Source: Nereocystis luetkeana
Taxonomy: Eukaryota > Sar > Phaeophyceae > Laminariales > Laminariaceae
Direction: 5' to 3'
Assembly (NCBI GenBank): GCA_031213475.1
Contig: JARUPZ010000036.1
Location: 1,674,001-1,738,000, forward strand
DNA: 64,000 nucleotides
Shown here: piece after piece, positions 44,301-54,127 of the stretch
How the letters are laid out: each line of letters begins with the position of its first letter
Position numbering within the stretch: the stretch's first letter is position 1
Notes under the pieces: generated by a model
What the model saw: only the letters and a program-made list of their open reading frames with translations
The model's database searches: none
What the model was told of the DNA's origin: nothing
Position numbers and translations under genes: made by a program

Positions 44301-47300
44301 TGGTACTTCGTATAAACCCAGCCCCCCTGGCAGAACACTAGGAGTACCCCATTCGAGTCTCAATATGTCGAGTGACGTGTATTTGTTTGTGTGCGGCGTA
44401 ACTGTTGCCGGTTCGATCGAAGGCGGACCAAGAGGAGCGCACCGCGATGCACGCGGCCAATCAGGCGGCAGTAAATACCGTTCAGCAGCTGGCGGACATG
44501 CACCAGAGACTGGAGATACAGCAGCTGGAGAAGATCCGGGACATCTGCGAAGCTGCTCTTGAGGACATGGAGTCGCTGCCGGACAAGGTTAGGGTCGAGA
44601 TGGGAGTCAATCGGTGATTGAGGCGTGTTCTGGTGAGGTGGCGGAGATGGTCTTGGGGCTTTCCGTGTTGGTGATGGTCGTTGTGGTATTGGTGTGGGTG
44701 ATGATGACGTTTGGTGATTATGCTTCTGGTGACATCGTGATGGATGGCGACATCGTGATGGCTGTGGCGACATCGCGATGGTTGCGGCGATGTTGCGACG
44801 AGGATAAATACTCGGCGGTGGTGCCCCCATGGTTGCGATAACTTGAACCAGTGCTAGTGGCCGAACGTTGCCCCTTCGGCTGGCCTGGGCATCCATCGGC
44901 CACGTCTTTCGTGGCCTATGCTGTGCTACGTACGCACTCGGAAGGAATACTCGTGATAACTCGAACAGCGCAGGACTGGAGACAAGACACCCTCCGCAAA
45001 GAAAATATCGGTCGTATTGACCTTTCCACCATCATCTTCGATCCTGCGCCCCCTCCCCCCCCCCCCCCACCCTTCACGGATCCACTCCGACAACCAGGAA
45101 AATGAAAAAGTCGCGCACATTGTGGTAGGCCGTTTTTTTCAATCGCCTTCCCTCGCTCCCTCCCTCCCTCCCTCCCTCCCTCACTCCCTCCCTCCCTTCT
45201 TGCCACCCTGCGTCCCACCCCCCCTCTCTCCATCCCACAAGATCCGTTACATGAAGCCGCTACTGGACGACGACTTCGTGGCTTACATGGGCTACGCGAT
45301 CATGCAGGAGCGGGAAGAGATCGTCAAGAGCGGCCTGGACCCGGATCGCGAGCCGACGAGGTGGCTCCAGGTTTTGGGCGTGATCCAGAAGGGGGTGATG
45401 GCAGAGCTGCAAAAGAGCGTCTATAAAGACGTCGAGGTGCGTGGCAGTAGATGGAGGGTTTCCTATTTATGTGCTCAAATATATTTGGGGGAAGGGGGAG
45501 GGGGGAGGGGGTGTACTCGACACCATGCATGGCCTTAGTCGTATGACCATGGGGGGGGGGGGTACTCGATAGGAGCGATGTACTCGATCTCCAGCATGCC
45601 CGTAGTGGTACGACCATAGACCCTCGCATCCCTACAATGCCGGGACGGAGCATGTCGGGTTTTCACCGACCAGGCAGACATTGCTTGCACCAAGCGCGAA
45701 GGGCGTGAGGTGTGTGAGTCGCATGAAGGGTGCGCTGCATCCTGCTAAGAACCGCCTGTAGGGCAAACTTATGAGTTAATTAAATTTCCGGTGTAGCCAC
45801 TTCCGAGACAGAAATGGGAGAACTATGTATCTGCCTCTTGGGTGCCTTACCATGAGCATTACGTTATATGGTCGATTCCCTTGAGCGGAGTAACGGTGGT
45901 TTATCTCTCACAAATGATCTAACTCGACGACCAGCTGTGGGGGACCTCCAAAAAAATTAAAAATGATGAACGGTACCCTGGTTGTTTATCTCACGTAGTG
46001 AACGGCATTTTTTTTACAGTGTCGTTGCCAACCGACGCCAACCCAACGTATAGATCATAGGGGGAGAGGGGGGGGGGGGCAGGAAGGAATCGAGAAATCC
46101 GCTATTGAACATGATATGGAATAGAAGAGCCGCTTCCGCTCCTGCCCCTCGCCCCCTCGCTCGTTCCTTCCCTCCCTCCCTTCTTCCGGCAGCACTGTGT
46201 AGAAAAACAATGGTATCTCGAAACGTGCAATCGACATGTCCTGTCGAATAGTTTGTACCGGTGTGTACTTACTGGAAGGCGCAGCAAAACGATACCCCCC
46301 CCCCCCCCCCCTCTTGTCAGGCGATTTCGCACGTCCTTCGGCTTCGCGAGCCGGAAGAGCGACTGGCGTTGCTGAACATCACGATCGAGACGTTGCCCTC
46401 GATGCACGTGCGAGGCTTCAAGCGAACCGCAACCAACATCGTCGACTATTACCAGGCGCAGGGTAACGACTTTCCGGACCAGGACCTTCGATCGATGGTA
46501 AGGATCGGTTGACGAAGGGAAGGGGCGGTGGGAGCGGAGGGGAGGGAAGGAAAACCGGGGCGGATGCCACTATATACCCTGTTTTTCGGTGGCGTTGCAG
46601 TTTTTTTAGTGGTTTAATGCTGTAGTCTTGGTGTCTTGATGCCTAGACGGGCACTTACTGCAGCAGTTGAAGAGGGCCGAAAAATAGAGCGTGCCGCAGT
46701 TGATCACCTGTCGGGCTCTCGAAAACGTGGCATGGTGACCGATGGTGCCCGGTCTTATCTGCTTCGTTTTCTCGCCAGGCAAATGTCCTCCACAGCTGAA
46801 ACGCGTGACTGCGTCCTTTGCACGTGAAACGGGGAACCAACATGGACGCTTCGTTTCCGTCGCTGTTTCCCATATGTTTTACTGCGGCGCTCGAACTCCC
46901 TGAGAAACCCATTTCGAGACCTCTGGATGCAGGAGTTTCGCAGATTTTTTTGTTGATGAACAAATTCCAAAGGTTTAAGATTCGACCTAACGGGGAAGCG
47001 GGGGTCATAGTACGTACAGGACTTCCGAGGTGTCAGCCCTTTCTCTTCCTCTCTTTCTATGGATGGGGAGCGCGCTGCTTGACTCGGCAATCAAGCCTCA
47101 GTCTGGCCAACGTCCTACACCAAGCACCCCGGAGGGTCGTTTTGCGGATGCGCCTGGTTGGCTTTGAGTTCTCCTTATCATTCGCTCGCCTCAATGGGGA
47201 CGTTGCAATGTTGCCCCCGTACCTAAACCTTCGGCTTCAATGCGAGACGGCCTCTAGTGCTCGGGGGGGGGGGGGCTTGCGGTCTGCCGGGCCCATGACA

Positions 47301-50236
47301 GGCGCACCACGTAGTATATTACCCGGCTCTTTTGCCCGTGTCCTATGGACGTGCTAGGGAAGCTTTATTTTAATTTTCAGTCTCGCCGAAAAGTCCGGAT
47401 GCGGGAGGGATACTTGCACGGGGGGAGGGGTCCTTTCTCTTCATTGCCGAAGCTCCTTCCCCCCACGGTGCGCGGTACACGCTGTAACCACATATTGCGC
47501 GTGTCGCCTACACGGCACGTGACGCCGTTCCTCATCACTCTACCCACCCTTCCAGGTTCTCGAGATCGGTCAACACTTGGAGGTGCTCATGTCGGAGGAG
47601 CGGGTGGCTTACCTCTGCGAGGAGATAGACGAATGGGCTGCCCAAAAGGCCGAACAGGACAGTATGGAGGTAAGACAAAGAGGAAAGCGATAGTGTCGGG
47701 GCTTTCCGGCCGCCGGAGAACCTTCCCCGCATGCTGTTTCACTTTGCATTTTGGGAGGGAGGGCAGGGGGGGGCTTACACTGGCGCAAGCCGATGGGTCT
47801 ATTGTGTTTTCGAGCTCGAGGAGGGCAGGAAGCCTCGGGTGCTGCTTGAGGCAGCCTGAACAAGTTCGGCGAGGTTTGGTGACGTTATTTCGGCAGTCAA
47901 ATACGTTGCAGGCAGCCCCCGCTGTTGAAGTCTGGACTCTGAACAAATGTCTAGAGCTGTTTCCTAAGGATCTGGGGATTGATCTGAGCGACTTGTAAAT
48001 CTCGTGTATGCGTTTGGCTTGTGCTGGTTGCCGGGGTGATCATGGTGGCGGCGATAGTGACAAGAGTTGCGGTCTCGGGGCATCAACGGAGGCTGTATGT
48101 GCTCCAAATTTGGCGTGAAGAGAGGACACGACAACCGTGTGCGCAATGAGACGGAGATATCACAGAGGACGCGTTCTACGATAGAGGTAACACATTCCCG
48201 CTATTAATAGAATGGTTTCTGAATGACGAGGCTCCTTAGGGTCCTTCACCCAAAATTGTTGCAATGCCAATCTGGTTTCGAAAACTTACGCAATTGTATA
48301 CTTCGGCCATGGGATTATTCATCGGTGTGATGTTTGATTTTTGCTTACGTCAGTTTTGGGGTGAGGTGTGGAGCTCCCTGAGTGAGGAACCTCAGAATTT
48401 TTATGGCAAAACCCCTGTCGTAGAACGCCTTACAGGGTACGTGAGGAATCATAATCTACATACGTGTATACGGTCACTTTTACACTGTGGGGGGTTGCTT
48501 TGTTGTTGACCCCCACCACCTGGGAGGCATTGATGCCCTCTTTTGAACGCTCTTTCAGCGCCTGCCGTCATGCGCAAGCTGCTGAGAGCACCGCAGTGAG
48601 CGCAAGAACGTAACACAGACAGACGGTGGCCGGGAAATCCAAAGCGGGAGCCACCGTCCCCGCCCGCCACATCGTTAATCTTGCGCTCTCTGGCATCAAG
48701 CGAGGCTATTCCCACGCCTCCACCGCCCCCCCCGCTCCAGGGCCTCCCACTGAACCGGTACGCCCTTCCCTTCTCCATCCGCGAAATCCCGCGCATTGCG
48801 TTGCTCTCTCTTGTTTCGACGCCCCCTTTTCGGCAATATCTCCTCGATTGCTCATTTAGAGCAAGCTCCGACGTGTTCGGGAGTACGAGGCAGAGGACCT
48901 GGAAATTCGCCGCAAGAGCGCCTCGGGCCTGTGGAATCGGAAGATGAGGCCAGACGCTAGGATGGACACGGAAGAGAAGGCAGAGATCAAGAAATTGACG
49001 GATGCCATCCGGGGACAGGTATATACTATGAAGCTTGAACGAGAAAACTGTGTATATTGCGATGCGGGCTATAGGATCCAACGTGCAACGTTTATTTTTT
49101 CTGCTCTCACTGCGGGTTCTTGTTTTGCGGAGCTCGAATTCAAGGCGTTCGGGTGGCTTGACATACTGTGTCGTTGTGCGTTTCCATCTCGTGTGCGTTC
49201 TTGTGTCTAAAGGGTCTTTCGGTGTCCCGGATATTCCCTCTCCGACCTTTCTCCAAAGCTTGTGGTGGACTGCTTGTTTTTCGGATTTGTTTCTCTCCGT
49301 CCTCTTTCGCCCAACGCTTTATGCTCACGATGGGCACAGCATGCAAGACAAAATAGTACCTCACCATTGCTGCATTTTCGCCGATCGTGTTGTCAGTAAC
49401 GAAAGAGATACCACCTTCCTGCCTATTTCTTGTTTTTTTGTCGAGGACCCCCGATGGTTTATAACAAAATGGCGCGAGGGAAGTAACGAACCAGGGTGAA
49501 AAATAGTACCCTGAACCTCGCCTGAGTCGAGAGTCTTGGACGCGTTTCCGAAGTTCTTTTGGGCCACATAACCACGATGTATCTGAAGCTCTGATATGCG
49601 CATTCACCCTCACGAAACACGCCCGTTCCGATCGAGCAGAACCTCCTGAGCGGGGGAGGGCCTGACGAGATTGTCGACGATGACGATGACGATGACGACG
49701 GCAGCTACACCGAGGACGACGATCTCCGCCGTAAGCTGAGCCGTCTGGCCGGCCCCGGCGGCGCCCTCGAGTCCGAGTCCCGCGACTCCCCGCACCTCTT
49801 CGCGCCGGGCGAGGCCTTCTCGACTAAGGTGGCCACGGCAAGGGCCAGCCCACAGTCGGCCGACCTCGAGAGGGAGGCGGCGGAAGGGGTGGTCGATCTG
49901 AGCGACGTGTTTTCGGACGTCGAAGGGTACCGCAGCGACAAGAAGCCGCGGCCGGCCTCCGCCGTACGGAAGATAAAGCGACAGGAGGAGAAGGAGGAGG
50001 AGGCCGCGCAGGGTTCGGGGAGGGGGGACGAGTGGGGGACGTTCGACGACGATGATTGGCTGGGGAAGGGCGGAGCGGGTCAAGGCGAAGAGGCGTTGAG
50101 GCCGCGAGGTGCGGGGATAGGGGAAGACGTTCCTGGGCTGTTGGGCGGAGAAGTGTTTGGCCGGACAGACGAGGCGGTCGACAAGGGGGGGAAGGGGGAT
50201 GAAGTGCGAGATCGCGGCAGATCTGCCAACCGATGA
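30307..50236 (+). CDS. plastid-targeted protein of unknown function, 14 exons
   Basis: Assembled exons: 30307-30696, 31890-32104, 33388-33487, 35507-35692, 39459-39563, 41059-41220, 42209-42455, 43484-43677, 44423-44587, 45242-45436, 46321-46497, 47556-47669, 48860-49018, 49637-50236. Every junction has GT/AG and phases agree; nearly all introns are phase 0. The product is about 1,000 residues. It starts with a signal peptide and an ASAFFAP motif, the ochrophyte bipartite plastid presequence, so import across four membranes to the stroma is inferred. The middle is charged and helical without a fold I recognise; the C-terminus is acidic and disordered. The 3' border of exon 4 and the start of exon 5 (39440 or 39459) are uncertain. 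Confidence 0.78.
31890..32104 (+). CDS. exon 2 of the plastid protein
   Basis: Acceptor GCTTGCAG. It encodes VDRVQKFLRNWAKRRVKVDD, then a Gly/Val-rich stretch and LGVTLSFDGSPTDLINLE. The donor GTGGGT after CACTTGAG is preferred over GTTTTG at 32091, because only it gives the two-base overhang needed by exon 3. A family 1 G-tract repeat begins about 50 bp downstream. Confidence 0.75.
32157..32660 (+). repeat. G-tract repeat family 1, long copy
   Basis: Starts in an 18-G run and reads AATCGATAAAATGCATGGCC. It contains the whole body seen at 15729-16250 and ends in the GGTTGGC...GCCAACC hairpin-like segment (about 32583 and 32641). A G run and a family 2 repeat follow immediately. It lies in intron 2 of the plastid-protein gene. 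Confidence 0.85.
32690..32765 (+). repeat. G-tract repeat family 2, copy
   Basis: A G run, then GTACTCAGTTGTTGCTTGCC, TTAGTCATTTGACGATTGACC and GCATCCCTTTCGAGACGGGA. Confidence 0.75.
32780..32995 (+). repeat. G-tract repeat family 1, short copy
   Basis: A G run, then GGACTCATTCTCATCCATGG, and the head blocks up to AAGAGCGCTTGCGGGGCGG. The body is missing. Confidence 0.75.
33388..33487 (+). CDS. exon 3 of the plastid protein
   Basis: Follows a G run ending in AG (weak acceptor context). It encodes VMVTRGVDGLAKLGGMGPQ and IASLIRHSEDEIK, with high GC at third positions. Phase 2 in, phase 0 out. The donor is AAG then GTCGGA, not a strong match. Confidence 0.55.
33740..33960. repeat. (GGTGTT)n-type degenerate minisatellite
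   Basis: GGTGTTGGTGGTGTTGGTGG and variants continue for about 220 bp. A similar GTTGGTG block occurs at 41228-41375. It lies in intron 3 of the plastid-protein gene. Confidence 0.8.
34330..35080. repeat. degenerate CCGATAGCCGATA repeat
   Basis: Short phrases such as CCGATAGCC, CGATAACC, CCGATGGCC and CGATACCC recur irregularly over about 750 bp, both flanking and interrupted by unrelated sequence. Unit length varies. Confidence 0.65.
35507..35692 (+). CDS. exon 4 of the plastid protein
   Basis: Acceptor TACCTCTCAG. It encodes SKLEGDLTEFAGEYHQRVL, a Glu-rich run and ATILPDGTIDVTPVYRKK. Possible donors are GTGAAG at 35693 (used here), GTTGTT at 35714 and GTTTTG at 35743; the frame stays open through all three. 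A (GTT)n microsatellite (about 35331-35381) lies just upstream. Confidence 0.65.
36415..36650. repeat. degenerate GACCTT hexamer array
   Basis: GACCTTGACCTTGGCC, GACTTTGACCTAGTCCTT and similar hexamer-based phrases repeat for about 230 bp inside intron 4 of the plastid-protein gene. Confidence 0.75.
37768..37880. repeat. GGGTC array facing a GACCC array
   Basis: A run of GGGTC pentamers (about 37768-37808) is followed, after about 40 bp, by ACCCGACCCGACCTGACCCG (about 37855-37875). The arrays are complementary, so the segment could form a hairpin in DNA or in the intron RNA. Confidence 0.7.
39459..39563 (+). CDS. exon 5 of the plastid protein
   Basis: Encodes EIGALFDDVDPTNFEKEAFD and LFKIME, ending at donor GTTAGT. 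Several AGs close together (39436, 39439, 39458, 39464) make the start uncertain; 39459 keeps phase 0 with exon 4. Confidence 0.65.
39717..40000. repeat. six-copy 46-bp tandem repeat
   Basis: The unit GGGTTGGACCCGTAATAGTC-CGCTTGATCTGTAGCGCATG-TTTGCT is repeated six times, nearly perfectly, starting about 150 bp after exon 5 of the plastid-protein gene. The minus strand is open through it because three units span 138 bases, a multiple of three; this is not taken as coding. Confidence 0.95.
40895..41010 (-). repeat. G-tract repeat family 2, copy
   Basis: Inverted copy bounded by C runs on both sides: CGGCTCGAAAGGGATGATGC, GTGGTCAATGGTCAAAT, then AGAGAATTAACC and C. It ends about 50 bp before exon 6 of the plastid-protein gene. 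Confidence 0.65.
41059..41220 (+). CDS. exon 6 of the plastid protein
   Basis: Acceptor CTGATGTTTCAG; donor CAG then GTGTGA. 54 codons including GTEGFDEFLSGIRAGNGTSE and LLSLFEAGKDASRRGG. A C-rich stretch lies 20-60 nt before the acceptor. Confidence 0.75.
41379..41483. mobile_element. MITE, TTACGGGGGACC family
   Basis: TIRs TTACGGGGGGCCATAGGTAA and TTAACTATGGTCCCCCGTAA; 105 bp, in intron 6 of the plastid-protein gene. Confidence 0.85.
41820..42040 (-). repeat. G-tract repeat family 1, inverted copy
   Basis: GCGGTTCTTGGTAGGATGCA, GCTTCGCGCTTGGTGCAAGC and TAGGTGGGGATGCGATGAAG lead to CATGAGTACTC and a C run, the inverse of the family head. Confidence 0.8.
42209..42455 (+). CDS. exon 7 of the plastid protein
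   Basis: Follows a run of C and CGCCTTCGCAG. It encodes AIPAQADLAQLEVMIGGDTG and GIDIFSGPPQPIGG, then a Gly-rich segment and YTMYDEHGDP. The donor GTAAAC leaves one base, completed as GTC by exon 8. Confidence 0.75.
42640..42735 (-). repeat. G-tract repeat family 2, copy
   Basis: GTGCTCCGTCTCGAAAAGGG, ATGCGTGGCCAATGGTGAAA and AAGGCAAGCAACAAATGG, then a C run. Confidence 0.7.
43120..43340 (-). repeat. G-tract repeat family 1, inverted copy
   Basis: Runs from CCTGACAAGCCGTTCGTTGT through GCGCTTCGCGCTTGGTGCAA to GGGCCATGCATGACATGAGC. It sits between C-rich stretches 150 bp upstream of exon 8 of the plastid-protein gene. Confidence 0.75.
43484..43677 (+). CDS. exon 8 of the plastid protein
   Basis: After AATAAATAG. 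It encodes LELSADEMASLDEEELTES, IVSVDVLIGELLKSPKDIW and YSDLYLDRYYILAMRARIPK, an acidic helix followed by an aromatic-rich one. Donor AAG then GTATGA. Confidence 0.8.
44423..44587 (+). CDS. exon 9 of the plastid protein
   Basis: Helical, coiled-coil-like: ADQEERTAMHAANQAAVNTV, then QLADMHQRLEIQQLEKIRDI and ALEDMESLPDK. Acceptor GATCGAAG is weak; donor AAG then GTTAGG. Confidence 0.75.
45242..45436 (+). CDS. exon 10 of the plastid protein
   Basis: After CTCTCTCCATCCCACAAG. It encodes IRYMKPLLDDDFVAYMGYAI, EREEIVKSGLDPDREPTRWL and VIQKGVMAELQKSVYKDVE. Donor GAG then GTGCGT. Hydrophobic spacing suggests packed helices. Confidence 0.8.
45484..46080 (+). repeat. G-tract repeat family 1, long copy
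   Basis: A second start (CATGCATGGCCTTAGTCGTA) is interrupted by a G run after 25 bp, and the full element restarts at about 45555. It ends near 46050 and is closed by another G run. It lies in intron 10 of the plastid-protein gene, about 50 bp after the exon. Confidence 0.85.
46321..46497 (+). CDS. exon 11 of the plastid protein
   Basis: A run of 16-17 C then TCTTGTCAG forms the acceptor. It encodes AISHVLRLREPEERLALLNI, TIETLPSMHVRGFKRTATNI and VDYYQAQGNDFPDQDLRSM. Donor ATG then GTAAGG. Confidence 0.8.
47556..47669 (+). CDS. exon 12 of the plastid protein
   Basis: Acceptor CACCCTTCCAG; donor GAG then GTAAGA. 38 codons: VLEIGQHLEVLMSEERVAYL and CEEIDEWAAQKAEQDSME, helical and acidic. Confidence 0.8.
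48860..49018 (+). CDS. exon 13 of the plastid protein
   Basis: Acceptor GCTCATTTAG; donor CAG then GTATAT. It encodes SKLRRVREYEAEDLEIRRKS and MDTEEKAEIKKLTDAIRGQ, a charged helical segment. Confidence 0.8.
49637..50236 (+). CDS. exon 14: acidic C-terminal tail
   Basis: The last exon runs 199 codons to TGA. It carries IVDDDDDDDDGSYTEDDDL, a Ser/Ala/Pro-rich linker, a KKPRPASAVRKIKRQEEK basic patch and WGTFDDDDWLGKGG, so it is mostly disordered with alternating acidic and basic blocks. The only AGs available after the last in-frame stop are at 49636 and 49639, which sets the start. The poly-Asp stretch is encoded by mixed GAC/GAT codons. Confidence 0.8.
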   Translation, partial: QNLLSGGGPDEIVDDDDDDDDGSYTEDDDLRRKLSRLAGPGGALESESRDSPHLFAPGEAFSTKVATARASPQSADLEREAAEGVVDLSDVFSDVEGYRSDKKPRPASAVRKIKRQEEKEEEAAQGSGRGDEWGTFDDDDWLGKGGAGQGEEALRPRGAGIGEDVPGLLGGEVFGRTDEAVDKGGKGDEVRDRGRSANR

Positions 50237-52820
50237 CGGAGGCGATTGCTGTCCGTGCGCCAGGGTTCGTGGGAGCTGTCGCGTCTGAATTATACAGCAG
50301 GGGGTAGGTTGTGCCGTGATGGAAGTGGTCGTTCATGGCATGCATCGCGCTCCTACCGCGTGCGGTGTCGCAGTCCTTTATGGGCGCATGCCGTTTTTGA
50401 CGTTGACTTAAATGCCTGTCAGGGATAGCGTCGTTATATCGTATGTCTAACTGTTTTTTTTTTTTGGTGAGAGTGTAGGAAAGTTTCTACAGAGAAATCG
50501 AGAGAGATAAAAGGTGCGTTCATAGTTTTTTTTTCAGAGTCACAGCCGAGCCGTTACGTCGGCAAGCATCAAAATCGATTCGAGCCCCGTGCTCGAAACA
50601 TTCAGCAGTCTCGTTTTGTCGTTGGGCACGAATCCACTTGGGAGATGATGCCGACACACGTGTGGTTTGCGAGCCCCACTGCGTTTCTCAGGTCTGATGC
50701 TTACGTTCTTCCTGCGTGGCCTGTTTCAATCATGTTGTTGGACTTCACAAATTCAAAGTGCACGGCCACCACTCATGCATCAAATGTGCTACGTGCAGGC
50801 CCAAAGAACCCCCCTCCCGGCCCCCGGAATCGAAGCGCATGAATAGAATAGGGGGCTTCTATACGCAAGGTGTGGCGCTTCGACTTGCGCTCGCTTTGCT
50901 CTTGGAGCAACGTGGTGCCGCCTTTGGCCTTTCTCCACCCCGCCTCTATCTGGTCCCTGCTATGTAAACTCGATATGAAGTGCTGCGTGTATGTGCGTAC
51001 GCAAGTTTTCCATTGCCGGTGTGGCTGACGCTCCTCACGCTCCATGGATGCTGGTCACCTCTATGCCTGCTTTCCTTACTGAAAATTGCGGCACACGTAA
51101 TGCCCTCATTCCCTGATATCTCACCAGGCTGTTCCCGTTGAATTTACAGCAGAGGGGCTCACGCGCGACGGTACGTCGTCTTCAGCTTTCCAGTCGTTGC
51201 TTAGGGTGTTGCGGCTGTACCGACCGGGACACCCCTACTTTTAAGTGTATGCCCCCCGTCCAACTGCCTTTTTCTCCACGTGGGCGATTGCTCACAGTAG
51301 TTGTGTATCTGCGAGGATTGCGAAGGTTGATCTCCGCCTTCCATGTACTCGCAGCAAGCACGGCATCTGCGTGTGCTCGTATGATACGTACTCCTTGCGT
51401 ACGCATGTTGAAACATCTACTGCTAGAGTTCAGTGCGAGAGGCCCCAACAGCTGCACAACGCTCGAATCCAAAACCATGTACTGTCCGCCAGGGCGCCTA
51501 GTATGACCGTACACCCATGTATGGGTTTCATTCTGCACTGTTGTCCAAATATTCGGCGTAAATGTATGTCTCGTCTCGGTTGCACGTGGAAACCAATACA
51601 CACAGTTTACCTAACGGAGTGCAACGTGAGGCACTTATTTTTTTTCCGTCGCTGGTCATGTGAACATGCTTGAACCTCCGAAAAAGGCGTTTCTTTTATT
51701 CTCTCCTTTGCCAAAAGTGCACGCGAGTCAACAGGGCGCCTGGCATCGTCCCGATCGGAACAAGCGACCTCGTCAATTTGTCTACGGTGGCACTGCACTG
51801 TACACAGCCCAGACCCCACGCAAAGTAGCAAAAAACTTGAAGTATGCATACCTAGGCCACGCATGCTCCTCTACAGTGGCGTACACTACCCCTACCCGAA
51901 CTCTCGGGATCGCAGCACGGACAGGGAGCCATGGGCCAATGCCCCGCTTCTGCAAGGCATCCAATCCAATCAACGGTGAGACCCGTACGTAACCGACGCT
52001 TGGAATCACAGCAGCGCAGCACTCATTCTCGGGCCCCCAAAATCGCATCCCTCACAGTGCGCCTCAACGACGTATGGCCCCACAACACGGGCGATACCCT
52101 TGCGCGTTACAAGCGCTGACTCGAAAGACTCCAACCTGTCGGCTGCTACCGTGATCCTTGCTGACTCGCGAAGAAAAGTAGTTCTCCAATAAAAATGTTC
52201 GTGACAACCCTGCACGTCATGCTGCAACCAGTCAAACTCGTCGTCTAGAAAGCGGCTCGCCAACGAACGAGTGTACTACTACTCTATAACAGACAACGTT
52301 GGCTAGTGGGCGACATTCTTCGAAACAGTGGTCGTTTCTGCCGTGCTCAGAGAAAGCGGCATGTATGTGATGCGAAACAGCTTCTAGACCGAAGCTCGCT
52401 GGTGGGCCTGCTATGTAGGCACTATGAGTTATGGCTGTATGTGGCAACCACATAGTTGACCCTCAGGCAGTTCGTAGTCATTGGTTGGCCTGCTGCTGAT
52501 CTTGAGCATGCTGAGACTCAGCGTCGTCCCTGAGAGCGTCTGCTTCTAAGCTCATTTCCTGGAGAAGGGAGAATGTGCTGGCCACAAGTTGCTCCGCATC
52601 GGCATAGATCTTGAAGCCTGCGTCTCCCTTCAGTGTTACCCATTTCCACGATAGGGGTAGAAAGTTAGTGGGACATGATGAAGACGTCCGGTATAAACTG
52701 TCCAAACAAGATTCTTGGTCAGTAGAATATAAATCGGATCTGTCAGCCATCAATAGAGATGACTTGGTCGACAAATGTCGGGGTTATACAGTTCTGCCGC
52801 AATGTTTAAACGTCGGGGAA
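50237..52820. other. intergenic stretch, no gene seen
   Basis: Follows the stop codon of the plastid-protein gene. Open frames here have no codon bias, splice borders or known motifs. A short minus-strand open frame ending QEMSLEADALRDDAESQ (52478-52620) is helical in composition but has no clear borders. No polyadenylation signal could be fixed. Confidence 0.4.
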
Positions 52821-52849
52821 GGGACCCTGCTCCTGAGTGTTCCACACCA

Positions 52850-54127
52850 TTTGGTTTTCCCATCGGACATCCTATAGGATAAGATTCATCCCATGGCACC
52901 CCATGGGAAACGATTCATCACATGGCACTTCATGGGTCATCCCATGATGTATACTCTTTGCTACGAAAAGTTCTCGTGGAATCCCATGGGGCTTTCATGG
53001 GATATTCTATGGTACCATTGTTGCGTGCTCTCATGGGAATTCCGCCAAGCTTCCCATGGGGATCGAACGCCCCATTGGACATCCTACCGAACTTCCGCGA
53101 GTTCCCATGGTGCATCCCACATGTTGTCATATGGTATTTCCAAATAGAACATCCCATGGGACTTGAGAGACTTATTATGGGACCTTCCGTAGGATATTTG
53201 TCGGGACACACTTTTCCCACCGGAATTTCCCATAGGATCCCATAGGATTTGCCACGGGGTATTCTATGGTACTAATTTTGTGTGCTCCCATGGGAAATCC
53301 CGTCCTACTACCCAGTGGGATCAAATTTCCGATGGGATATCCCATGGGACTTCCCAACGGTTTCCATGGCAAATCTCAAACGACATCACATGGGGTTTTC
53401 ATGGGACGTCCCATGGAACTTCCCGTGGGTGCACAGAGTTTCCATGGGACGCTCCATGAGACGGTTCATAGGATCATGTACTTCCCATGGAAAATCCTAT
53501 GGGCCCTGTCGCCTCCAGTGGGAAGTCCTATGAGATTCAATTGGACGTACAATAGGATGGAGCGACTTCCCATGGGGCTTGGTGTTGAATCTCACGGACC
53601 TTCCCGAGGGAAGTGACAAGGCCCCATGGGGTGCATCGCACATCTCATGAATTATCATGGGACATCCCATGGGATTCCCACGGAACATATCGCCCCATGG
53701 GACTTCCCGTAGAATAAAAAAATACCCTATGGGAGTGCTTATGGGACCAGCGCGTGCCGATGGGATGTTCTAGGGGACCTCCCATGGGATCCATGGGATG
53801 TCACACGGGACCTCCTATGGAACCCATGGGGTATCGAATGAAAAAATCCATGCACAGGAAGGTCTATTGGAGGATCCAAATTACACCATAGGAATTCCCA
53901 TAGGACGTCCCATGGATCCCATGGGATATCTTGTACCATGTCCCAAGGAGATCTGCATGGGATTTCCCATGGGACAAATGGGATCCCATGGGATATCATG
54001 GGAAATCCCATGAGACCCGGTGGCATCAATGTCATCCCATGGGAAATCCCATGGGATTCCCCATGCGATATCATGGAACCACTTTCAATCCATCGGACAT
54101 CCCATGGATCCCATGGGGCTGATCAGA
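52850..54127. repeat. CCCATGGG palindrome block
   Basis: About 1.3 kb is built from variants of TCCCATGGGA, often in the form CATCCCATGGGAC or ACTTCCCATGGG. At least two dozen CCATGG hexamers are present, plus many one-base variants (CATAGGA, CATGAGA). Spacing is irregular, about 12-40 bp. Both strands read alike because the core is palindromic. No ORF without this composition is present. Confidence 0.9.
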
